Below are positions 1-5,680 of a DNA stretch of 7,940 nucleotides, piece by piece. Location: positions 1 through 7,940 of the forward strand of contig CAMTZV010000048.1 of the NCBI GenBank assembly GCA_947086625.1, given 5' to 3'. Numbering within the stretch: position 1 is the stretch's first letter; each line of letters starts with the position of its first letter. A program made the translations under genes and the position numbers. This DNA is from an uncultured bacterium (lineage in GTDB: Bacteria; Bacillota; Clostridia; Lachnospirales; Lachnospiraceae). Below the pieces are notes generated by a model, which was not told where the DNA came from, did no database searches, and was given only the letters and a program-made list of their open reading frames with translations.

Positions 1-537
1 TGCGGCTATCGCCCCGGCAAGGAGCTGGACAAGGATGAAATCAGGACAAAGATGACGCGCGCCGACACGAAGGCGAACTCCGTGCTCGCGCGGATCATCA
101 AAAAGGGTATGACAAAGAAGGAAAAGCTGAAGGCGATCCACGATTACCTTGTGCGCTACTGCGTGTATGACGAGGGCATGTCGACTGACGGCTACGACGA
201 TTCCTACACCGCTTATGGCTGTCTCGTGAAAAAGCGGGCGGTCTGCCAGGGCTATGCGGCGGCGTTCAATCTGCTGGCCATCAAGGCGGGTATCAGCTCC
301 ATCACGGTAGCAGGCGAGGCGGGCGGCGGCTCCCATGCCTGGAATTATGTGAAGGTCGGGAGCACGTACCGCTATGTGGATGCCACGTGGGACGATCCGC
401 TGCCGGACCGCGGTGTGGAGGCGGGCGTGCCGCACAAATATTTCTATGTGACGCAGTCCTTTCTTGCGAAGAACCATAAGTGGGACAGAGTGGAGAACGC
501 GAAGAAATATGTGGACTACGCGTCGGTTTTGTACTAG
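1..537 (+). CDS. Transglutaminase-like cysteine protease-fold protein, 5' partial
   Basis: The frame is open from the first base of the window, so the N-terminus is missing; the ATG at 52 is probably internal. The visible part (about 178 residues) carries the transglutaminase-like core: a Cys in AVCQGYA (codon at 244-246), a His in SHAWNYV (codon at 334-336) and an Asp in YVDATWDDP (the D just before ATW). This Cys-His-Asp order and spacing is the catalytic triad of the papain-like transglutaminase superfamily, and the helix before it (EKLKAIHDYLV..YCVYD) is typical of the bacterial members. In Firmicutes such proteins are usually secreted or surface-attached, often with wall-binding or SH3 domains at the N-terminus. 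That part lies outside the window, so location and substrate (peptide cleavage or cross-linking) cannot be told. The gene ends with TAG at 535-537. No terminator is visible in the 55 bases before the next gene, so read-through into the thioesterase gene is possible. Confidence 0.85.
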   Translation, partial: CGYRPGKELDKDEIRTKMTRADTKANSVLARIIKKGMTKKEKLKAIHDYLVRYCVYDEGMSTDGYDDSYTAYGCLVKKRAVCQGYAAAFNLLAIKAGISSITVAGEAGGGSHAWNYVKVGSTYRYVDATWDDPLPDRGVEAGVPHKYFYVTQSFLAKNHKWDRVENAKKYVDYASVLY

Positions 538-592
538 TATACTCCAGGCGAACGAACTTGAACGATATTAGGCGTCGGAAAAGGAGAGACGC

Positions 593-1363
593 ATGTATTC
601 ATTTGAAACCCGCGTTCGCTACAGCGAATGCAATGCAAAAAACAGGGCGGGGCTGACGACGCTGCTGGACTATCTGCAGGACTGCTGCACGTTTCAGTCA
701 CAGCATCTTGGGATCGGGCCGGAATTTTTAGACGCGCACCACGTCGCGTGGATTTTAAGCGCTTGGCAGGTCGATGTCCTGCGCTATCCGTCGTTGGGTG
801 AAAGGCTGACGGTTTACACGTGGCCGTATGAGCTGAAGGGCTTTTACGGAATGCGCAATTTTAAAATCGAGGATGAAAGCGGGGCGCTCATCTTAAAGGC
901 AAATTCCGTCTGGGTGTATATCGACACGCTGACCGGAAAGCCTGCGCGCCCGATGCAGGCGATGCATGAAAAGTATCCGGCGGAGAAGCCTCTTGAGATG
1001 GAATATCTCGGGCGCAGGCTCCCGGAGCTTCCCTCCGGGGAGAAGAAAACGGCGATCCGGGTTCCGCACTACTTTATTGACACGAATCACCACGTCAACA
1101 ACGCGAAATATATTTTGATGGGCGAGGAATTTCTGCCGGAGGGCTTTGCGGTTACGCGGGTCTGGGCGGAGTACAAAAGGGCCGCGGTGCTGGGCGATGT
1201 TATCGTCCCGGAGGTAGCGGCAGCGCAGGGACAGATCAGCGTACGGCTGACCGACGCGGACGGCGTGTCCTATGCGAACATGATTTTTTACGGACATGAC
1301 GACAGGGGGCGGATGCCCGAAACAGTACAGGACGCGGACGGCGGAGACAAAGAGGAGTTTTGA
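593..1363 (+). CDS. Acyl-ACP thioesterase (FatA/FatB-like double hot-dog family)
   Basis: The 256-residue protein hydrolyses acyl-acyl carrier protein to free fatty acid in the cytoplasm, judging by family. The N-terminal hot-dog domain (about residues 1-125) contains VRYSECNAKNRAGLTTLLDYLQD and the AWQVDV..YP..GE..TVYTWP stretch typical of the family. The second hot-dog domain (about 150-235) holds the active-site segment D163-T-N165-H-H167-VNN-AKYI, matching the D-x-N-x-H-VNN signature of plant FatA/FatB. The Glu-Cys pair that plant enzymes carry in the following EYRREC segment is Ala-Ala here (EYKRAA, near residues 193-198); I believe such changes are common in bacterial members. Length is as expected for bacterial forms. 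The start ATG has AAGGAG at 581-586, six bases upstream. The stop TGA shares its last base with the ATG of cvfB, implying translational coupling. The chain length released cannot be predicted from sequence by eye. Confidence 0.9.
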   Translation: MYSFETRVRYSECNAKNRAGLTTLLDYLQDCCTFQSQHLGIGPEFLDAHHVAWILSAWQVDVLRYPSLGERLTVYTWPYELKGFYGMRNFKIEDESGALILKANSVWVYIDTLTGKPARPMQAMHEKYPAEKPLEMEYLGRRLPELPSGEKKTAIRVPHYFIDTNHHVNNAKYILMGEEFLPEGFAVTRVWAEYKRAAVLGDVIVPEVAAAQGQISVRLTDADGVSYANMIFYGHDDRGRMPETVQDADGGDKEEF

Positions 1364-2199
1364 TGAGATTAGGCGAGTATGAGACACTGACGATTGTAAA
1401 AAAAGTAGAATTTGGCGTGTATCTGGCCAGAGAGGGAGACGATGCGGAAAGGGTACTGCTTCCGAAGGCGCAGGTGCCGGAGGATGCCGCAGTCGGAGGG
1501 ACGCTGCGGGTTTTTCTGTACCGCGACTCCAAAGACCGCATGATTGCCACGTGCAGGGAGCCGAAGCTGACGCTGGGCAAACTGGCGCTGCTTCGCGTCG
1601 TTCAGGTGGAAAAGATCGGGGCGTTTCTCAACTGGGGGCTGGAAAAGGATCTGTTTCTTCCATATAAAGAGATGGGCGGCGGAAAGGTCGCCGTGGGCGA
1701 TGAGGTGCTCGTGACGCTCTACGTTGATAAGAGCGGAAGACTCTGCGCGAGCAGAAGGCGGCTCTACGAGTGCCTTTCCACGGACTCGCCCTACCAAAAA
1801 GGCGACGCGGTACACGGAAGGGTGTACGAGTTCGGACACGACTTCGGCACGTTTGTGGCGGTGGACGACCGCTATTCGGCGATGATCCCGCGAAGCGAGG
1901 ATACCTCGGATTTGAAGGTGGGGGATGTGATCGAGGCGAGGGTCACGGCGGTCAAGGAGGACGGCAAGCTGGACATCACCCGCAGGGAGAACCGGGAGAC
2001 ACAGATGGACGTGGACGCCGAAAAGGTGCTGAAGGTCATCGGTGAATACGCGGGTGTGCTGCCCTTTAACGATAAGGCTTCGCCCGAGCGCATTATGCGT
2101 GAGATGCAGATGAGTAAGGCCGCGTTTAAGCGTGCGGTCGGGCATCTCTATAAGGCGCGCATGATCGAGATCACGGAGAAAGGGATTCGGCTTCTGTGA
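1363..2199 (+). CDS. cvfB: CvfB-family S1-like RNA-binding protein
   Basis: This 278-residue protein has the CvfB (B. subtilis YitL) layout: three S1-like OB-fold domains at about residues 1-62, 70-133 and 146-208, then a winged-helix domain at about 217-278 (the segment from PERIMREMQMSKAAFKRAVG to the C-terminus is the helix-turn-helix). Clear S1 features are VEKIGAFLNWGLEKDLFLP, GDEVLVTLYVDKSGRLCAS, and GDVIEARVTAVKEDGKLDITRR. The Staphylococcus aureus homologue binds RNA and affects virulence-factor expression; the exact molecular role is unsettled. I choose the ATG at 1363 because GAGGAG (1352-1357) lies five bases upstream, whereas the in-frame TTG at 1360 is only two bases from it. The ATG overlaps the thioesterase stop as TGATG, so the two genes are surely cotranscribed and probably coupled in translation. 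No functional link between the two is known to me; the coupling may simply set stoichiometry. Confidence 0.9.
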   Translation: MRLGEYETLTIVKKVEFGVYLAREGDDAERVLLPKAQVPEDAAVGGTLRVFLYRDSKDRMIATCREPKLTLGKLALLRVVQVEKIGAFLNWGLEKDLFLPYKEMGGGKVAVGDEVLVTLYVDKSGRLCASRRRLYECLSTDSPYQKGDAVHGRVYEFGHDFGTFVAVDDRYSAMIPRSEDTSDLKVGDVIEARVTAVKEDGKLDITRRENRETQMDVDAEKVLKVIGEYAGVLPFNDKASPERIMREMQMSKAAFKRAVGHLYKARMIEITEKGIRLL

Positions 2200-2210
2200 G
2201 AGATCGGAGG

Positions 2211-2242
2211 AAAAAACGGCTGCCTGTTTTTCAGGCAGCCGT
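2211..2242. terminator. Bidirectional intrinsic terminator between cvfB and the YjfB-like gene
   Basis: There is a perfect 11-bp stem, ACGGCTGCCTG (2216-2226) with CAGGCAGCCGT (2232-2242), and a TTTTT loop. On the minus strand the stem is followed by six T (complement of A2211-2216), making a classical terminator for the convergent YjfB-like gene that ends at 2303. On the plus strand the stem is followed only by CTTGT, so termination after cvfB (stop at 2199) should be less efficient. Confidence 0.85.
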
Positions 2243-2302
2243 CTTGTACAGACCCGCATATGGAAGTTCGCTGCGAAAGCAGCAGGCGGGCCGCGCGGCG
2301 GT

Positions 2303-2512
2303 TTAGACGTAGAGGTCTACGCTGCCGCCCACGCCGGGGTTTACGGATAACTCCATCGCACGGATGAGTCCCGCACCGTTTGCCTGCGCCATGTCAAGCT
2401 CCTTGCCAAGCATGGCAAGACCGACATCGGTCGGCACGTCGTATCCGCCTGCCTTTATAGAACCCTGCTCCATCTGAAACAATGCGGAGGAGGCGAGTGC
2501 GCCAATCTCCAT
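2303..2512 (-). CDS. YjfB-family putative motility protein
   Basis: This is the only minus-strand gene seen and encodes 69 residues. It matches the small YjfB family (Pfam 'putative motility protein'): an N-terminal segment MEIGALASSALFQMEQGS, then LGKELDMAQANGAGLIRAMELSV and the conserved ending NPGVGGSVDLYV, comparable to the P-x-L-G-x-x-I/V-D ending of B. subtilis YjfB. The ATG (2512-2510) is preceded by AAGGTGG (complement of 2521-2527) at eight bases, a convincing ribosome site. The function is unknown; family members are reported mainly from motile Firmicutes, and the name rests on association rather than mechanism. It is monocistronic here, with its own terminator at 2211-2242, and no flagellar gene is in view. 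Its upstream region runs straight into a repeat element (2544-2850), so the promoter, if close, lies inside or beside that repeat. I saw no convincing SigD-type promoter. Confidence 0.8.
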   Translation of the reverse strand: MEIGALASSALFQMEQGSIKAGGYDVPTDVGLAMLGKELDMAQANGAGLIRAMELSVNPGVGGSVDLYV

Positions 2513-2596
2513 GAATCATCCCACCTTTCTTATGAATATGTTGGATATGTGTACCGTTCAGAGCCAAGTTTGAAAATCCTGATTCTGAGCAATATG

Positions 2597-2703
2597 CGTA
2601 ACAGTTCAGCCCGCGCCATTCGAGGAGGCAGCTACGCTGCTTTCCCGCTGCTGACGCAGCTAACTTTGCTCATGATCTGGCGCTCGGCTCATCGACTGTT
2701 ACG
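2597..2703. repeat. Second palindromic repeat unit, 9-bp inverted ends
   Basis: CGTAACAGT (2597-2605) and ACTGTTACG (2695-2703) are perfect inverted ends, followed inwards by TCAGCC on the left and a GGCT block (2687-2690) on the right. Inside are two small GC-rich hairpins: GCAGC 2628-2632 with GCTGC 2636-2640, and GCTGC 2647-2651 with GCAGC 2656-2660. The end TAACAGTTCAGCC resembles the neighbouring unit's TACCGTTCAGAGCC, so the two units look related. The right end abuts the complete cloverleaf unit, forming the palindrome ACGGTACCGT at 2701-2710. Confidence 0.55.
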
Positions 2704-2845
2704 GTACCGTTCAGAGCCATGTTTGAAAATCCTGCGGATTTCCAAACTGTGGCGTATCCGCCAGAGAAATTTGCAAAAATGCAGTCATTCATGCAAGCAT
2801 GATGCCTGCATCTTATGCAAATTGCCCTGGCTCTGAACGGTATAC
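2704..2845. repeat. Cloverleaf-like palindromic repeat unit (complete copy)
   Basis: Within the composite element, 2705-2719 pairs perfectly with 2828-2842 (15 bp). Between these arms lie three further hairpins: 2722-2732 with 2736-2746 (11 bp, one mismatch, loop TGC); TGGCG 2750-2754 with CGCCA 2759-2763, extended by CT/AG; and the AATTTGCA region near 2768-2775 with TGCAAATT near 2816-2823, continued by ATGCAG/CTGCAT and TCATGC/GCATGA. A transcript from either strand would fold as a closed multi-arm structure of about 140 nt. The repeat family resembles intergenic structured repeats of clostridial genomes, but whether it acts in DNA or RNA is unknown. Confidence 0.7.
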
Positions 2846-2850
2846 ATATC

Positions 2851-2877
2851 TTAACATGAAAGCGGGAAAAATACAAT
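2851..2877 (+). promoter_or_regulatory. Possible trxB promoter at the edge of the repeat
   Basis: TTAACA (2851-2856) and TACAAT (2872-2877) each match the vegetative consensus at five of six positions, but the 15-base spacer is shorter than the ideal 17. They lie just outside the right end of the repeat and 28 bases before the trxB start. This is the best candidate in the region, but it is weak; a start upstream within the repeat is not excluded. Confidence 0.3.
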
Positions 2878-2904
2878 AAAACACGAGATCACGGAGGTAT
2901 TTTT

Positions 2905-3819
2905 ATGTTGGACGTTATTATAATTGGAAGCGGGCCTGCGGGGCTTTCTGCGGCGATTTATGCGATGCGCGCCGGCTTGAAAACGCTGGTGCTGGAAAGG
3001 CAGCCGATGAGCGGCGGACAGATTTTAAATACAGTGGATGTCGACAACTATCCGGGTCTCCCCGGGATTGGCGGGTTCGAGCTGGGGGACAGCTTCCGAA
3101 AGCATGCCGAAAAGCTGGGCGCACGGTTTGAGACGGCGGAGGTGACGGGCATTGAGACGACGGACGGGAAGGAAAAGACGGTCGTGACTGACAGGGGCAG
3201 GCATAAATGCCGTGCCATTGTGCTGGCGATGGGCGCGGCGCACAGGCTCCTTGGCGTGCCGGGCGAGGAGCGGTTAAGGGGCATGGGCGTCTCCTACTGC
3301 GCTACGTGCGACGGCGCGTTTTTCCGCGGAAAAAAGACGGCAGTGGTCGGCGGCGGCGATGTGGCACTGGAGGATGCGCTTTTTCTGGCGCGCGGCTGCG
3401 AGAGGGTGTATCTCATCCATCGGCGGGATGCGTTTCGCGGCGCAAAATCATTGCAGCAAAAGGTGTTTGACACGCCGAATATCGAGATTGTCTGGGACAG
3501 CGTCGTGGAGGAGATCAGTGGCGACGGCATGGTGGAAATGTTACAGATTATTAACAAAAAGACCGGGGAAAAGTCTGACATTTCCGTACAGGGCGTCTTT
3601 ATCGCGGTGGGGATCACGCCGAACACGCAGCTCGTGTGTGATCTGGTCGACTGTGACGAGGGCGGCTACATTCGTGCGGCGGAGAGCGGCGTGACGAGCG
3701 TCCCGGGCATTTTTGCGGCCGGAGACCTGCGCACCAAGCAGCTTCGGCAGGTGGTGACGGCCGCGTCGGACGGAGCGAACGCGATCACCTCCATCGAGCG
3801 TTACCTGTATGAGGAATGA
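2905..3819 (+). CDS. trxB: Thioredoxin reductase (low-molecular-weight, FAD/NADPH)
   Basis: The 304-residue flavoprotein transfers electrons from NADPH through FAD and a Cys pair to thioredoxin in the cytoplasm. In order it shows the FAD-binding GSGPAG at 8-13 with the acidic strand end LVLE at 28-31, the redox-active C132-A-T-C135 in SYCATCDGAFF, the NADPH Rossmann motif GGGDVALE at 149-156, HRRDAFRG at 172-179 (the arginines are expected to read the NADPH 2'-phosphate), and the C-terminal FAD-binding segment FAAGDL..RQVVTAASDGANA at about 270-293. Length and domain order are standard for the low-molecular-weight bacterial enzyme. The ATG has GGAGG at 2893-2897, seven bases upstream. No thioredoxin gene is adjacent. 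NADPH preference is inferred from the HRR motif; ferredoxin-type relatives exist in clostridia but usually lack it. I see no clear terminator after the stop; the promoter of the next gene follows within 50 bases. Confidence 0.95.
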   Translation: MLDVIIIGSGPAGLSAAIYAMRAGLKTLVLERQPMSGGQILNTVDVDNYPGLPGIGGFELGDSFRKHAEKLGARFETAEVTGIETTDGKEKTVVTDRGRHKCRAIVLAMGAAHRLLGVPGEERLRGMGVSYCATCDGAFFRGKKTAVVGGGDVALEDALFLARGCERVYLIHRRDAFRGAKSLQQKVFDTPNIEIVWDSVVEEISGDGMVEMLQIINKKTGEKSDISVQGVFIAVGITPNTQLVCDLVDCDEGGYIRAAESGVTSVPGIFAAGDLRTKQLRQVVTAASDGANAITSIERYLYEE

Positions 3820-3867
3820 ATGGAAAAAAGTGGTCACCAAAAAATACAAAAACCTGTCATCTTGTGG

Positions 3868-3896
3868 TTGACATAGTAAGGTATCCTTGTTATAAT
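3868..3896 (+). promoter_or_regulatory. Consensus vegetative promoter of the NlpC/P60 hydrolase gene
   Basis: TTGACA (3868-3873) and TATAAT (3891-3896) are both perfect consensus hexamers with the ideal 17-base spacer. Transcription should start near 3903, giving a leader of about 67 bases. Such a strong core promoter directly followed by repeated TGTAAC hexamers suggests that its output is held in check or tuned by a bound regulator. Confidence 0.9.
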
Positions 3897-3901
3897 GTCA
3901 C

Positions 3902-3931
3902 TGTAACAAATGTAACAAATTTGTAACAAAT
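3902..3931 (+). promoter_or_regulatory. Putative WalR (YycF) box: three TGTAAC hexamers
   Basis: TGTAAC occurs at 3902-3907, 3911-3916 and 3922-3927. The last two are separated by exactly five bases, fitting the published WalR consensus TGTWAH-N5-TGTWAH. The block sits at about the predicted transcription start to +25, a place where binding would more likely repress than activate. The downstream gene encodes a wall hydrolase, the standard WalR target class. The same bases also contain the odd palindrome ATTTGT-A-ACAAAT (3919-3931), so a dimeric repressor is an alternative reader. Confidence 0.55.
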
Positions 3932-3969
3932 GACTTGAAACATTCTAACACCACAACCTGGAGGATAAT

Positions 3970-5319
3970 ATGAATTATAGATCATTGCGCATTACAACCT
4001 GCTGTCTGGCAAGCGCGCTTACTCTGGCAGCGACACCGATCATCGCAGGTGCGGCTCCCGTTGCAGGCGCATCGGCCATCACAAATGTAAACGTCGTTTC
4101 GGAGCTTACGTCTTCGTCCTCGACATCCGGTATATCGCTGGTCGTTTCACAGTGCCTGTCGCAGTATTTATCCGAGAATACGATCGGCGGGGGGAATGTT
4201 GTAAAGGAGAATTCCGCAGCGGATACGGTGACCGCGCCGAGCAGCGAGATCAGAGGTAAGGTAGCGGATACACAGGAGACTGCCGAGGAGGAAAAGGCAG
4301 AGAAAAAAGAAGAGAAGAAGATGGTTGTTGCCCAGGTTGACGGCTGCGTCAACGTTCGCGCTCATGCGAGCGAGGACAGCAAGGTATTGGGAAAGCTCTA
4401 CAACGACTCTGTCGGAACACTGATAAAGGAAAAGGACGGCTGGTACAAGATTGAGTCCGGAAGCGTGACCGGTTACGTCAAGGCCGAGTTTGTCAAGGTT
4501 GACGATAAGAAGCTCTTAAAGAAGGTCGGCACAAGAATTGCAACCGTCGACACGACAACGTTGAAGGTTCGTTCTCATGCTGATTCGGAGGCGACTGTGC
4601 TTGAGCTTGTTCCCGACGGCGAGGATCTGACGATCGTGAGCGAGAAAAAGAAGGGTGAAGGCTGGGTAAAGGTTTCCGTTGAGAGCGGCGAGGGCTATGT
4701 ATCCCTTGATTACGTAAAATTATCCACCGAGTATACATACGCGGAGTCAAAAGAGGAGGAGGAGCGCAGGCTGGCAGCCGAGGAGGCAGAGCGCCAGGCA
4801 GCCGCAGAGGCGGCGGCAGCGGCAGCTGCGGCTCAGCAGTCACAGACATCGTCCGGTAACGGCGGCAGCTCATCTTCAGGCGGATCTTCCAGCTCCGGCG
4901 GTTCGAGCAGCTCATCCGGCGGCTCCAGCTCGTCTTCGGGCGGAAGTGACCGCAGCTACAGCGCACCGTCCGGCTCCAACGGACAGGCGGTTGCAAATTA
5001 TGCGTGCCAGTTCGTCGGCAACCCTTACGTATACGGCGGGACAAGCCTTACAAACGGCGCGGACTGCTCCGGCTTTGTAATGGCGGTATATGCGGCGTTT
5101 GGCGTATCGCTTCCCCATTCCTCCAGCGCACTGCGCAGTGTAGGCTATGGTGTGAGCCTTGACAGCATCCAGGCCGGCGATATCGTATGCTACAGCGGCC
5201 ACGTAGGAATCTACGTCGGCAACAATACGATTGTACATGCGAGCACAGAGGCGACCGGAATCAAGTACACCTCACCGGTTACATATCGTTCCGTAGTGGC
5301 TGTCCGCAGAATCTTCTAA
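3970..5319 (+). CDS. Secreted SH3-domain NlpC/P60 peptidoglycan hydrolase
   Basis: This 449-residue exported protein probably cleaves cell-wall stem peptides (gamma-D-Glu to diamino acid bond, the usual NlpC/P60 activity). A signal peptide spans about residues 1-28 (RSLR, then a hydrophobic stretch ending TPIIAGAA). A Thr/Ser-rich and Lys/Glu-rich spacer leads to two bacterial SH3 domains at about 118-178 and 187-251, both with the VN/LKVR...S..VLG/EL pattern; such domains bind wall. An Ala/Glu-rich, probably helical segment (about 258-288) and a Ser/Gly linker (about 295-327) precede the catalytic domain at about 333-449. The catalytic residues are Cys366 in GADCSGFV, His411 in SGHVGIYVG and a third polar residue, His423 in IVHAS. 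The protein is complete for the family. GGAGG at 3960-3964 lies five bases before the ATG. It is monocistronic, with its own strong promoter and terminator; three TGTAAC hexamers at the transcript start suggest WalRK control. A role in growth or daughter-cell separation is inferred from family and control, not shown. Confidence 0.92.
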   Translation: MNYRSLRITTCCLASALTLAATPIIAGAAPVAGASAITNVNVVSELTSSSSTSGISLVVSQCLSQYLSENTIGGGNVVKENSAADTVTAPSSEIRGKVADTQETAEEEKAEKKEEKKMVVAQVDGCVNVRAHASEDSKVLGKLYNDSVGTLIKEKDGWYKIESGSVTGYVKAEFVKVDDKKLLKKVGTRIATVDTTTLKVRSHADSEATVLELVPDGEDLTIVSEKKKGEGWVKVSVESGEGYVSLDYVKLSTEYTYAESKEEEERRLAAEEAERQAAAEAAAAAAAAQQSQTSSGNGGSSSSGGSSSSGGSSSSSGGSSSSSGGSDRSYSAPSGSNGQAVANYACQFVGNPYVYGGTSLTNGADCSGFVMAVYAAFGVSLPHSSSALRSVGYGVSLDSIQAGDIVCYSGHVGIYVGNNTIVHASTEATGIKYTSPVTYRSVVAVRRIF

Positions 5320-5342
5320 GATCAGCATATAATGAATACAGG

Positions 5343-5385
5343 CCGCAATCCTTTCTATATATAGTGGAGAGGGTTGCGGTTTTTT
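5343..5385 (+). terminator. Strong intrinsic terminator of the hydrolase gene
   Basis: A 13-pair stem joins 5343-5355 (CCGCAATCCTTTC) to 5367-5379 (GAGAGGGTTGCGG), with two G-U wobbles and an 11-base loop, followed by six T at 5380-5385. It begins 24 bases after the stop codon. Confidence 0.93.
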
Positions 5386-5392
5386 ATGCGCA

Positions 5393-5434
5393 CGCCCGCG
5401 TAAGGGAATGTGCTGCCGGCGCAGCACGCGGGCG
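5393..5434. repeat. GC-rich nested hairpin downstream of the terminator
   Basis: GTGCTGC (5410-5416) pairs with GCAGCAC (5421-5427), and outside it CGCCCGCG (5393-5400) pairs with CGCGGGCG (5427-5434), sharing one base. No T run follows, so it is not an ordinary terminator. Between it and the long hairpin at 5518 I see only a six-pair inverted repeat (TCCCCT 5456-5461 with AGGGGA 5474-5479); I find no gene in 5386-5517. Confidence 0.45.
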
Positions 5435-5517
5435 GCGCGGCGAGCAAGGGAAGTCTCCCCTACTCGATTACGCAGGGGATTTCTCTGTTCGATTGGATTT
5501 CCAGTTTTCGATACCCA

Positions 5518-5655
5518 GCCGACAGGGCGCGGTCGTTGCTGGCGAAGGCTGTTGAAAAACGTCGGTGCTTAGCGAGGTTTTTTCGAGCTTAGCATCCGTT
5601 ACGTTTTTCATCAAACGGGAGCGTGCCTTCGCAGGAATGACCGTGCCCTGTCGGC
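5518..5655. repeat. Long imperfect hairpin, 138 nt
   Basis: The outer 11 bases GCCGACAGGGC (5518-5528) pair perfectly with GCCCTGTCGGC (5645-5655). Pairing continues inward through CGGTC, CTG, CGAAGGC (5543-5549 with GCCTTCG 5625-5631) and TGAAAAACGT (5553-5562 with ACGTTTTTCA 5601-5610), up to GCTTAGC copies around a T-rich tip. Two of the interruptions would be G-U pairs in RNA; the right arm carries about ten unpaired extra bases. It looks like a palindromic intergenic repeat or a structured RNA. No transposase, terminal T run or obvious promoter of its own is visible. Confidence 0.65.
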
Positions 5656-5680
5656 GTGGCTGCCGAAAAAATCAAAAAAG

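Larger units (their letters stand above)
2544..2850. repeat. Composite inverted-repeat element (MITE-like) filling the yjfB-like/trxB intergenic region
   Basis: The outer ends, 2544-2566 and 2828-2850, are inverted copies matching at 22 of 23 positions, with the shared core TACCGTTCAGAGCCA. Beyond a one-base indel the pairing continues for ATGTT (2538-2542) and AACAT (2853-2857). A direct copy of the left end recurs at 2704-2734: 30 of 31 bases match 2551-2581, differing only at 2567 against 2720. The region therefore holds two left ends, one shared right end, and a third palindromic unit between them (2597-2703). All ends carry TA at the boundary of the core, as would a TA target site used by IS630/Tc1/mariner-type elements. 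No transposase is encoded; the short open frames inside it look fortuitous. I do not recognise a named family. Confidence 0.8.

Noticed and set aside
1369..2259. Minus-strand open frame of 296 codons opposite cvfB
   Set aside because: It is a shadow of a well-recognised S1-domain gene, has no ribosome site, and runs through the terminator hairpin.
2549..2836. Plus-strand open frame of 95 codons inside the repeat
   Set aside because: It consists almost entirely of inverted-repeat sequence and the duplicated 31-base segment, with no ribosome site.
2544..2850. CRISPR array
   Set aside because: There are only two direct copies, 153 bases apart, plus an inverted one; there is no regular spacer pattern and no cas gene.
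3820..3867. Terminator between trxB and the hydrolase gene
   Set aside because: Only a trivial GGT/ACC pairing and A-rich DNA are present; no stable stem with a T run is seen.
3902..3931. Pho box (PhoB/PhoP) reading of the TGTAAC repeats
   Set aside because: The hexamers do not match the TTAACA-type PhoP repeats or the CTGTCAT-type PhoB repeats well, and no phosphate gene is nearby; WalR spacing fits better.
5410..5592. Short plus-strand open frame between the hydrolase terminator and the long hairpin
   Set aside because: It has no ribosome site or promoter, starts within a GC-rich hairpin and ends inside the long palindrome; it is better explained as repeat DNA.
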